From the NCBI RefSeq assembly GCF_015207105.1, contig NZ_JADEXO010000003.1, forward strand, positions 1 to 64,000: a stretch of 64,000 bases of DNA, written 5' to 3'. This DNA is from a cf. Phormidesmis sp. LEGE 11477. Its GTDB lineage: Bacteria; Cyanobacteriota; Cyanobacteriia; Phormidesmidales; Phormidesmidaceae. Below the pieces are notes generated by a model, which searched no databases, was not told where the DNA came from, and was given only the letters and a program-made list of their open reading frames with translations. Positions 9,541 through 17,621 of this stretch are shown here, in pieces (position 1 is the first letter of the stretch; each line of letters starts with the position of its first letter). A program made the position numbers and the translations under genes.

Positions 9541-11268
9541 ATGCAAAGAGCTTACAAATTGACTAATCAAATTAATTTTAAAAACGTTCGCGGTGACTTG
9601 TTTGGTGGCCTGACTGCTGCGGTCATCGCTCTGCCGATGGCGCTGGCTTTTGGCGTAGCTTCGGGGGCTGGGCCTACTGCTGGCCTATATGGTGCGATCA
9701 TAGTCGGCTTTTTTGCGGCGCTGTTCGGTGGCACTCCCACCTTGATCTCTGAACCGACAGGTCCGATGACGGTGGTGATTACCGGTGTAATCGCCTCACT
9801 GGTCGCAACCAATCCAGAGAACGGCATGGCGATGGCCTTTACGGTCGTGATCATGGCTGGGGTGTTTCAAATACTGCTCGGCGTATTGAAGCTCGGTAAA
9901 TACGTCACCCTAATGCCATACAACGTGATATCAGGCTTTATGTCGGGTATTGGACTGATTCTAATCATCTTGCAGATTATGCCAGCCTTAGGGCTTAGAG
10001 TCCTAGGAGAAGAGTCTCCACCTAGCGGAGTGCTGGGAACGCTGCAAGCCTTACCCGGATTGATTGGAGGGACTCATTGGAGAGATGCTGTTCTGACCTT
10101 GCTTACCGTTTTAATCATTCTCTTTTTTCCTAAAGGCCTGCGAAAGTTTGCGCCGCCTCAGCTAGTAGCCATGATAATTGGCACAATACTATCGCTGACG
10201 TTCTTGTCAGGCGATGTAGATATGGCCCGCATTGGCGAAATTCCTTTGGCACTGCCGACCCTGACGGTGCCTACTTTTAGCGGCGCTCAAATGCGCGAGA
10301 TGCTGGTGGATGCCGGCGTACTAGGCACCTTGGGCTGTATTGACGCGCTACTCACTTCAGTGGTAGCAGACAGCTTGACTCGCACTGAGCACGATTCTAA
10401 TAAGGAGCTAGTGGGTCAAGGCATTGGCAATATTGCGTCGGGATTACTAGGAGGATTGCCTGGTGCGGGCGCGACAATGGGAACGGTCGTCAATATTAAA
10501 GCGGGTGGACGGACGGCGCTGTCGGGCCTCTCACGGGCGGCAATTTTGCTGGTTGTGGTGTTAGGCGCTAGTACCCTGACAGAGAACATTCCGCTTTCTG
10601 TGCTAGCAGGCATCATTATCAAGGTGGGTATCGACATCATCGACTGGGGCTTTTTGAAGCGGGCTCATTATATCTCGCGCAAGTCGGCAGCGATTATGTA
10701 TGGGGTCATTTTTCTAACGGTGTTTGTCGACTTGGTAGTGGCTGTGGGTGTAGGCGTGTTCGTGGCGAATATGCTGACGATTGAGAAGCTGAGTATGCTG
10801 CGTTCGGATAAGGGCGTGACAGCAGTGACCGACGACGACGATACGATCGCACTCAGCGCTGAAGAAAAATTACTACTAGACAAAGGGAAAGGTCGAATCT
10901 TACTGTTTAGTCTCAGTGGGCCTATGATCTTTGGCGTCGCCAAGGCGATTTCTAGAGAGCGAGCAGCGATGCAAAATTGCCAGGCGCTGGTGTTAGATAT
11001 CAGCGAGGTACCGCACTTAGGCGTCACCACATCGCTAGCATTAGAAAACTCGATCCAAGAGGCAGTAGAAGGCGATCGCACTGTTTACATCGTCGGTGCC
11101 AAAGGCCAAACCTACAAACGCCTGACTCGTTTGGGTCTGCTAGACATTGTGCCTGCGGATCAGTTTTTGCCGAGTCGAGCAGAAGCGCTAAAGCAGGCAT
11201 TGAGCGCGATCAATCAGCGCGGCCAACAGCAAGATAGTGACGTTGTCAGGCCGCAGCCAATCGCCTGA
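9541..11268 (+). CDS. bicA: SulP-family sodium-dependent bicarbonate transporter BicA
   Basis: A 575-aa plasma-membrane transporter. The N-terminal half is closely similar, from memory, to BicA of cyanobacteria: GGLTAAVIALPMALAFGVAS, TLISEPTGPMTVV and SVVADSLTRTEHDSNKELVG are the characteristic segments. The cytoplasmic STAS domain follows from about residue 440 with GPMIFGVAKAISRE and DISEVPHLGVTTSLALE. The known role is low-affinity, high-flux Na+-dependent bicarbonate uptake for the CO2-concentrating mechanism. It stands alone, convergent with the amidohydrolase downstream. Homology supports the start at 9541, although its ribosome binding site is weak. Confidence 0.94.
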   Translation: MQRAYKLTNQINFKNVRGDLFGGLTAAVIALPMALAFGVASGAGPTAGLYGAIIVGFFAALFGGTPTLISEPTGPMTVVITGVIASLVATNPENGMAMAFTVVIMAGVFQILLGVLKLGKYVTLMPYNVISGFMSGIGLILIILQIMPALGLRVLGEESPPSGVLGTLQALPGLIGGTHWRDAVLTLLTVLIILFFPKGLRKFAPPQLVAMIIGTILSLTFLSGDVDMARIGEIPLALPTLTVPTFSGAQMREMLVDAGVLGTLGCIDALLTSVVADSLTRTEHDSNKELVGQGIGNIASGLLGGLPGAGATMGTVVNIKAGGRTALSGLSRAAILLVVVLGASTLTENIPLSVLAGIIIKVGIDIIDWGFLKRAHYISRKSAAIMYGVIFLTVFVDLVVAVGVGVFVANMLTIEKLSMLRSDKGVTAVTDDDDTIALSAEEKLLLDKGKGRILLFSLSGPMIFGVAKAISRERAAMQNCQALVLDISEVPHLGVTTSLALENSIQEAVEGDRTVYIVGAKGQTYKRLTRLGLLDIVPADQFLPSRAEALKQALSAINQRGQQQDSDVVRPQPIA

Positions 11269-11291
11269 TACACTGCAAGGGCATAGCGTTG

Positions 11292-12563
11292 TCAAACTAT
11301 CTGGACAAGTTGGTCTTTTGGCGTTCGAGAGACCAGCGTTTGAGAGATAATGTTTCCTGATTTGATCGTGATGCGATCGCCCGGCGCAGCGCCAACGACT
11401 TGCGAGATTGAGTCTGCCCCGAGAATAACTAGATCAGCTGCGCTGCCCGGTTCGATACGGTGATCGCGCAGGCCGATCGCTTTGGCCGCCTGGGTCGTTG
11501 CCATCTCTAGACACAGAGCGTGGCGCTCCTGTGTGCCTAGCTGTAGCGTTTGGGCCAGCAGCGTGCAGATTTTGAGCGGGTCGCCATCCCCAAACGGGGT
11601 AAAGAGGTTCTGAATATTGTTGGTTGCGATCGCCGTATTCACATTGAGATCAAACAGCGTCTGAATCGGGGCAACGCCGCGACGAACGTTGTGCGTGTCC
11701 TGGCGAGCCATCATGTAGAGATCCGAAGCTGGCAAAGCCAAGATAGAAATGCCTGCCTCACGCAAAAGCGCTGCCGCCTCTTTTAGCTTTGCAGGCGAAA
11801 GCCCAGCTAGCCGAGTCATATGACCTAGGCAAACTCGGTTTTGCCAGCCGCGCTTGATGGTCTCACGCGCCACGATCGGAAACAGCAGCGGCTCGTCATC
11901 GTCGAGAAAATCAAGATGAAAATCAACGTCGCAGTCAAAAGACTGAGCTAGGTCAAAGACAATATTGATATTGCGTTCAGGGTCAGGGTCGGTGTAGGGC
12001 GCAGAGCCGATTACGTCACCGCCTAGCGTCAGCGCCTGATGCAAAAGCTGTTCGGTTCCGGGCTGGTTGGTAATGCCTTCTTGAGCAAAAATGGCAAGCT
12101 GGAGTGTTAGACGCTGAGCGTATTCTTGCTTTAGCGGCAGCAGCGCTTTGATCGAGGTGAGTTGCAGAATCGGATCGACTTCTACGTGGCTGCGAATAGC
12201 GGTAATGCCAAAGCCGATCGCATTTTCGATCACCCGACGCGATCGCGCTTGAATATCCTCGATCGTAAACTCTTTTTTTAGCCGCAGCGTTTCTTCTAGC
12301 GCTTCTTGAAAGGTGCCTGCTTGAGCCGGAGATTTTTCTAGTAAAAAGGCTTTATCGAGATGAAGATGAGGATCGACAAGACCAGGAACAACAATGCTTC
12401 CTGCCGCATCAAGGGTTTGCGCTGCGGGCGGAGAAATGACTGGCGCAATCTGGATAATTTTTCCGTTTCGTATAGCAATCGTCTGCTGCTCTGACTCTTT
12501 TGCTAAGGTCGCATTCTCAATTTTGAGATCGATCTCAAAATCAATAGATTGATTCTGCATCAT
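11292..12563 (-). CDS. Cytosine-deaminase-like metal-dependent amidohydrolase
   Basis: A 423-aa cytoplasmic TIM-barrel hydrolase of the amidohydrolase superfamily. Visible features are the metal motif DPHLHLDKAF near residue 62, IRSHVEVD, DFHLDFLDDDE and CLGHMTRL. These are characteristic of the cytosine deaminase/AtzC-like subgroup, which releases ammonia or amines from N-heterocycles. The exact substrate cannot be read from the sequence. It lies 86 bp downstream of a branched-chain-type ABC uptake operon on the same strand. This suggests, but does not prove, that the transporter imports a nitrogen compound that this enzyme hydrolyses. Confidence 0.85.
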   Translation of the reverse strand: MMQNQSIDFEIDLKIENATLAKESEQQTIAIRNGKIIQIAPVISPPAAQTLDAAGSIVVPGLVDPHLHLDKAFLLEKSPAQAGTFQEALEETLRLKKEFTIEDIQARSRRVIENAIGFGITAIRSHVEVDPILQLTSIKALLPLKQEYAQRLTLQLAIFAQEGITNQPGTEQLLHQALTLGGDVIGSAPYTDPDPERNINIVFDLAQSFDCDVDFHLDFLDDDEPLLFPIVARETIKRGWQNRVCLGHMTRLAGLSPAKLKEAAALLREAGISILALPASDLYMMARQDTHNVRRGVAPIQTLFDLNVNTAIATNNIQNLFTPFGDGDPLKICTLLAQTLQLGTQERHALCLEMATTQAAKAIGLRDHRIEPGSAADLVILGADSISQVVGAAPGDRITIKSGNIISQTLVSRTPKDQLVQIV

Positions 12564-12578
12564 TGTTTATCTAGACTT

Positions 12579-12656
12579 GTTAGGAGACTTTAAGAAGCTT
12601 TTATTAGAAGGCTTTAAGAGACTTTTGTTGAAAGATATTAAGAGACTTTTATTGGG
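12579..12656. repeat. Imperfect ~26-bp tandem repeat between the ABC operon and the amidohydrolase
   Basis: Three diverged copies built on ttaagagacttttattg. The array fills most of the gap between the two genes and touches the last codons of the fused permease-ATPase gene. Confidence 0.65.
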
Positions 12657-15141
12657 AGACGGAGCCGCCTAGATACACCTGAGAAATTTCAGGGTCATTC
12701 CGCCAGTCTCTGGCATCGCCAGATCTGACAATCTGGCCAGTCTCTAGTAAATAGGCGCGATCGGCAATCTCTAACGCCAGTGCCGCCATCTGATCTACCA
12801 GCAAAATGGTCATGCCTTCATCTCGAAGGCTTGCCAAAGTTGCGTAAAGACTACTCACCAACTGAGGGGCCAGCCCTAGAGAAGGTTCATCCAGCAATAA
12901 GAGCCGAGGCTTGGCCATCAGACCACGGGCGATCGCCAGCATCTGCTGTTCGCCGCCAGACAGCAGCCCTGCCTTTTGCCGCCGCCGCTCTCGCAATCGG
13001 GGAAACCGATCTAGCATTTGTTCTAAATCCTTATCAATATGCGCGTCCTGACGATGAAACCCACCTAAACGCAGATTATCGATCACGTCTAATTCCTTGA
13101 TGACCTGACGACCTTCTGGCACCAAGACCAATCCACTCGCGGCCATTTTGTGTGCTGGAATTGTCAGCAGCGGCTGTCCTAGAAAGGTGACTTCACCCGA
13201 CCAGATAGGCAGTGAGTTGACTAGGCTTTTGAGCAGCGTGCTTTTGCCTGCGCCGTTTGCGCCAATGACTGTCACCAGCTCGCCCTGGTTAACCGTTAGT
13301 GATAGATCTGATAAGACTTGCAGCGTATCGTAGCCCGTCGTCAGTTTCTCTACGCTAAGTACAGACGCTTGAGCGGCTATGGTCTCCCGGCTAAGTTCGG
13401 CTTCGGCGCTACTGACACCTAAATAAGCAGCCAGCACCTTCGGATCTTGTTTGACCTGAGTCGGTGAACCTAGCGCGATCGCCTTGCCGCTATCCATTAC
13501 CAGCACCTGGTCAGAGATTTCCATTACCAGCTCCATATCGTGCTCGATCAAAATCACCTTTAGTCCGCTGCTGGCGATTCGGCGAATCAGCTTAGCCAAC
13601 AGCCTTTTATCTTCTTTGCTTAGCCCCGCAGCCGGCTCATCGAGCAGCAATATCTGAGGACGGGTCACCAGCGCCCGTGCAATCTCAACCAGCCGCCGAT
13701 CGACGAAAGGTAGGTTTGCCGCCACCGTATGCACATCGCCTCGATAGCCGACAAACGACAGCACTTCCAGCAGCGCTGGCTCTGGCTCAGCAGCGATGCC
13801 AATGCCCAGCAGCGCCTTCAAAACCAGACCCAGCCGCTTACCGACTAACGCAACCCGCAGGTTGTCTAAGACAGAAAGCGTATTGAACAGCCGAGTCGCT
13901 TGAAACGTGCGGCTGATGCCCAAATCGGTGATCTGACGGCTAGACAAGCGATTAAGAGAATATTTGTCAAGCTGAATACTGCCTGAGCGAGGGCGATAGA
14001 AGCCGCTAATTAGGTTTAGCAGTGTAGTCTTACCTGCACCGTTCGGCCCGATCACCGCTGCAATCGTGCCAGGCTGCACGGTTAGGCTAACGCCATCGAC
14101 TGCTTTGATACCGCCGAACTGGATACCGACATTGTTGATTACTAAGGGCGATCGCTGTTTGTTTTCAGCGACAAAGCTAGGCAGATCGGGCGGCACCGCC
14201 AGCGGTCGAACAGCAGGCGCTGGCGCTGACCAGCGGCTGAATAAACTAGCGATACCGTCTGGGGCTAACCGCAGAGCCAGCAGCAGCAGCAAACCAAAGA
14301 CCAATAGCTGATAGTCGGTAAAATCGTGTAAAAATTCTGGCAAAATCACCAGAATGCAGGCACCGATAAACGCCCCTTCTGCGGTGCCTAAGCCACCTAA
14401 AATAACAGCGAGTAAAAATAAAACAGAGCGGTTAAACGTAAAGCTATCAGGACTGACAAATCCGATCACTACCGCGAAAAAGACCCCTGCTAAACCCGTC
14501 AGCGCCGCCGATAGGGCAAACGCCATCACTTTCACATAAAAAGGATTGAGGCCAACGGCGGCGGCGGCGATCGCATCATCACGTACGGCCCGAAAAGCCT
14601 TTCCCCAAGCGTGACGTTTGAGCAGTGCAAAAGAGACGACAGACAAAAACGCCAGCACGATCGCTAAAAGAACACTCTCTCGCAGCGCTGGCTGCAATCC
14701 TAAAAAGGTCGGGTTGGGAATGCCTGAGAGCCCACCAAAGCCACCCGTCAACCCTACCCACTCGATCAAGACCCGCTCGACGATAATGCCAAAGGCAATC
14801 GTCACCATTGCCAGATAAGGGCCGCTGACTTGCAGCGCCGGGCCGGAGAGCGCCACGCCCATACCCGCCGCTGCGATCGCCGCCATCACTGCCGCCAGTC
14901 CAAAATGCCACTCGGCCCTTAGCATCAGCAGACTACCGGTATAGGCCCCAATCGCAAAAAAGCCCGCGTGGCCAATCGAAATCTGCCCCGACAGCCCGGC
15001 TAGAATGTTCAACCCAACCGAGACAATCGTCGTCACCGCGACCATGCCCAGCACAAACAGATAGTAAGTATTCGGCGCGATCAGCGTGGCGGCGATCGCC
15101 AGGGCAAAGACAATCAATCCCCCAATCAGACGACCTTTCAT
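12649..15141 (-). CDS. Fused LivM-LivG-LivF: branched-chain-type ABC permease with two ATPase domains
   Basis: An 830-aa triple fusion. Residues 1-300 are a LivM permease with about nine helices (GLSGQISIGHAGFFAIGAY). Residues 335-580 are a LivG ATPase with Walker A GPNGAGKTT near 365 and Walker B LLLDEPAAGL. Residues 595-830 are a LivF ATPase with Walker A GANGAGKST near 626, signature LSGGEQQ and Walker B LLLDEPSLGL. The LivG signature reads LPFVDRR, lacking the usual Gly. These parts are normally separate proteins. With the LivH permease (3-bp gap) and binding protein upstream, it forms a complete uptake system for amino acids or related amides. A sequencing error joining genes is unlikely, because the frame is continuous over both junctions. 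Confidence 0.92.
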   Translation of the reverse strand: MKGRLIGGLIVFALAIAATLIAPNTYYLFVLGMVAVTTIVSVGLNILAGLSGQISIGHAGFFAIGAYTGSLLMLRAEWHFGLAAVMAAIAAAGMGVALSGPALQVSGPYLAMVTIAFGIIVERVLIEWVGLTGGFGGLSGIPNPTFLGLQPALRESVLLAIVLAFLSVVSFALLKRHAWGKAFRAVRDDAIAAAAVGLNPFYVKVMAFALSAALTGLAGVFFAVVIGFVSPDSFTFNRSVLFLLAVILGGLGTAEGAFIGACILVILPEFLHDFTDYQLLVFGLLLLLALRLAPDGIASLFSRWSAPAPAVRPLAVPPDLPSFVAENKQRSPLVINNVGIQFGGIKAVDGVSLTVQPGTIAAVIGPNGAGKTTLLNLISGFYRPRSGSIQLDKYSLNRLSSRQITDLGISRTFQATRLFNTLSVLDNLRVALVGKRLGLVLKALLGIGIAAEPEPALLEVLSFVGYRGDVHTVAANLPFVDRRLVEIARALVTRPQILLLDEPAAGLSKEDKRLLAKLIRRIASSGLKVILIEHDMELVMEISDQVLVMDSGKAIALGSPTQVKQDPKVLAAYLGVSSAEAELSRETIAAQASVLSVEKLTTGYDTLQVLSDLSLTVNQGELVTVIGANGAGKSTLLKSLVNSLPIWSGEVTFLGQPLLTIPAHKMAASGLVLVPEGRQVIKELDVIDNLRLGGFHRQDAHIDKDLEQMLDRFPRLRERRRQKAGLLSGGEQQMLAIARGLMAKPRLLLLDEPSLGLAPQLVSSLYATLASLRDEGMTILLVDQMAALALEIADRAYLLETGQIVRSGDARDWRNDPEISQVYLGGSVSQ

Positions 15142-15144
15142 GAA

Positions 15145-16014
15145 CTACACCTTCTTGATATTCGTTCTCCCAAACAGTCCATTGGGTCTGACAGCCAAAA
15201 CCGCAATCACCACCAAAAATCCAATAATTTCTCGATAGCTGCCGCCCAGCATCCCAGCGGCGATTGATTCGACCACGCCGTAGAGCACACCGGCAACCAT
15301 CACGCCCCACGGATTGCTCAGTCCGCCAATAATGGCAGTCGCGAACGCTTTGACCCCTAGCAGTGTCCCCATCGTGGCAGACACATTCGCAATCGGCGCA
15401 ATCAGCATACCGGCCAGACCCGCCAGCGCTGTAGACAGGCCAAAAGATAGGGCAATCAGCCGAGTAACCGGTATCCCTAGAATCTGAGCAGTCATCGGAT
15501 TTTCGCTGGCGGCGCGAAAGGCTTTGCCCCACAGCGTTCGGTTAAACAGCAGCCAAAGGCCAACAGCCGTAGCTAGCCCAACGACCGGAATCACGATCTC
15601 CAGCGGAAACACGCCAAAGTTCAAGATAGAAACCGTCGTCTCAGCTAGCGGTGAAGGGTAGCCTCGCACTTCTTTGCCAAAAGTAAGCATCGCCACGTTT
15701 TCAGCGATGATGCCAAGCGCAATTGTGCTCAGCAGCCAAGACTGAGAACCCTTACGAGCAAAAGGGCGCACGATCCAACGTTCGATCACGAGGCCAAGGG
15801 CAGCACAAAGAGCAAGAGTGATCGGAACAGCAGCGATCGCAGGGACGCCCCAGGCAATGTTCAAGCAGTAGCAAATCACCGCGCCCACCATCACAAACGC
15901 CCCTTGCGAGAGATTCATGGTATTTGAAACGGCGTAAGTGATCTGAAAACCCAACGCAACCAGGCCATACATACTGCCGATTGCCATCCCCGATAAAATC
16001 AGCTGCGGCCACAT
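15145..16014 (-). CDS. LivH-type branched-chain amino acid ABC transporter permease
   Basis: A 289-aa plasma-membrane permease with about eight helices. Diagnostic segments are GLVALGFQITYAVSNTMNLSQG near the N-terminus (shown here only as a positional match), FRAASENPMTAQILGI (the EAA-like loop contacting the ATPase) and IIGGLSNPWGVMVAG. The ATG at 16014 overlaps the stop of the binding-protein gene by one base (TGATG), a classic coupled start. An upstream in-frame start at 16050 would lie inside the preceding gene and is unlikely. The gene sits between the binding protein and the fused permease-ATPase. Confidence 0.9.
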   Translation of the reverse strand: MWPQLILSGMAIGSMYGLVALGFQITYAVSNTMNLSQGAFVMVGAVICYCLNIAWGVPAIAAVPITLALCAALGLVIERWIVRPFARKGSQSWLLSTIALGIIAENVAMLTFGKEVRGYPSPLAETTVSILNFGVFPLEIVIPVVGLATAVGLWLLFNRTLWGKAFRAASENPMTAQILGIPVTRLIALSFGLSTALAGLAGMLIAPIANVSATMGTLLGVKAFATAIIGGLSNPWGVMVAGVLYGVVESIAAGMLGGSYREIIGFLVVIAVLAVRPNGLFGRTNIKKV

Positions 16015-17264
16015 CAGGACGCTACCGGCACAATCTGATCGCCGTCCCACTGCACCAAAATATAGTCGTCTTCGTTAAGCGCATCGTGATTATCAGGCGT
16101 GAAAGGCTGCTCATAGGTTTTAATTAGCCCCTCATAAGCTGGCAGGTTATAAAAAGCCTCTCGCAGCACCACACCTTCAACCGATTCAGCCGTATCCAAT
16201 GCTAGCGCCATCAGGTGCATGGCGTCGTAGGCATTCGCCGTTCCTACCGGGGCTAAGATATCTGCTGGCCCGGCTAGATCGTATTTCTCTTGTAGAGCAG
16301 CTAAGACTCTTTCACCGACTGGGCTTTGCTCACCAAAAAAGCTGTAGGTTTGCACAAAGGTCACCTTTCTCGCGGTTTCTTCTCCAGCTAATTCAGGAAA
16401 CCGTCCTCCAGAAATACCCCAGTGAGACACCACCGGCACATCCCAGGCCAGCCGCTCTAAAGACCGCATCATCTGCGCGCCCGGTGCGGCATTCGCAACT
16501 AACAGCAGCGTTTCAGCGCCGCTAGACTGCAGTCGTCCTAGCTGAGCCGAGATGTCGGTATCCCCATCGTTAAATCTTTCGACGCCGACAATCTCTACGT
16601 CATATTCAGGAGCCCACTCTTCAAACCCGACCTGATTCGACTCGCCCCAAGGATTGTTGATTAGCACCAAACCGACTTTAGAAGCCCCAGTTTCCTCTTT
16701 GGCGTAGCGAATTAGAAAGCTATCGACAATATTGTCATTGGCAGAAACGCGAAAAGCATAGTTGGGATCAAAGTCGTTGCGCGTGATCCCAGTTGCCGCT
16801 GCCCATACCCCCATATAGGGCGTCTCTAGCTCATGAAGAACAGGCAGCATCGCCAGCGAGACTGGCGAATCTAGGCCCCCAAAGATGGCGGCAACTTGCT
16901 CTCGCTCAATCAGCTCACGGGCAGCCGCAACGCCCCTTGCCGGGGTCGATTCATCGTCTCTAATGACCAGCTCAATCGGGCGACCTCCCATCACGCCGCC
17001 GTTTGCATTAATCTCGTCTATGGCAACTTCTAGTCCCCGCTTGATCGACTCGCCAGAGAGCGCCGACGGTCCAGTAATAGCTGCGATCAGTCCGAGTTTA
17101 AGCGGCTCACCCCCGCTTTCTGACCCACCTTCTGAAGTAGAGGGCGTACAGCCAGTCAGTTTGGCGATCGCAACTGCCGAGCCAAACCCTGCTATCCCTC
17201 GCAGGAAAGTTCGACGATGAAAACCCTTTTGCCCAACTGTTCGGTGATGGGGTTTAAAGACCAT
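16014..17264 (-). CDS. Branched-chain-type ABC transporter substrate-binding protein
   Basis: A 416-aa periplasmic binding protein of the LivJ/UrtA fold. The N-terminus carries a twin-arginine motif (RRTFLRGIAGFG) and a lipobox LTGC at about residues 37-40, so it is probably exported by Tat and lipid-anchored. The first lobe begins at LKLGLIAAITGPSALSGES and IRDDESTP marks the ligand-lobe region. It is the first gene of a four-gene minus-strand unit with permease, fused permease-ATPase and amidohydrolase. The ligand is unknown; the downstream deaminase-like gene favours a nitrogenous compound. Confidence 0.9.
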   Translation of the reverse strand: MVFKPHHRTVGQKGFHRRTFLRGIAGFGSAVAIAKLTGCTPSTSEGGSESGGEPLKLGLIAAITGPSALSGESIKRGLEVAIDEINANGGVMGGRPIELVIRDDESTPARGVAAARELIEREQVAAIFGGLDSPVSLAMLPVLHELETPYMGVWAAATGITRNDFDPNYAFRVSANDNIVDSFLIRYAKEETGASKVGLVLINNPWGESNQVGFEEWAPEYDVEIVGVERFNDGDTDISAQLGRLQSSGAETLLLVANAAPGAQMMRSLERLAWDVPVVSHWGISGGRFPELAGEETARKVTFVQTYSFFGEQSPVGERVLAALQEKYDLAGPADILAPVGTANAYDAMHLMALALDTAESVEGVVLREAFYNLPAYEGLIKTYEQPFTPDNHDALNEDDYILVQWDGDQIVPVAS

Positions 17265-17621
17265 GGAGAAAGTATCCTATCGCTGCGAGACATCAAGACA
17301 AAAGCGTTGTCCCAGACAGAATACTCCACATTTATCAATGCGGGTAAGTTCGTTTGCGAAATTTCTCTTCCAATCTTTGCCTCTTATTCTCATATTGCTC
17401 ATTTTCTTATATTGCTCATGGATGCGTAGTTGACGACGCGGGTGATACTTGTCTTTTGTTGGTCGTCACGCAGTCGTCACGAACTAGCAACCCCGAATAA
17501 GACAAGCTTCGCTAAATATTTCCCCGTAGTGTCTATATCCTCCAGGTTTGATATCGAGCAATGGGTATTCTAAATTCGGAAAAAGCCCATCTCGCTTGCT
17601 TCGATATCATTCTCAAAACAT
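17265..17621. other. Divergent promoter region between binding protein and histidine kinase
   Basis: About 357 bp between divergent genes with no supportable coding sequence. A short direct duplication (tcatattgctcattttctt/atattgctcatgg) occurs near 17391-17420, and cgtcacgcagtcgtcacg near 17463. Promoters for both directions are expected here. Confidence 0.4.
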
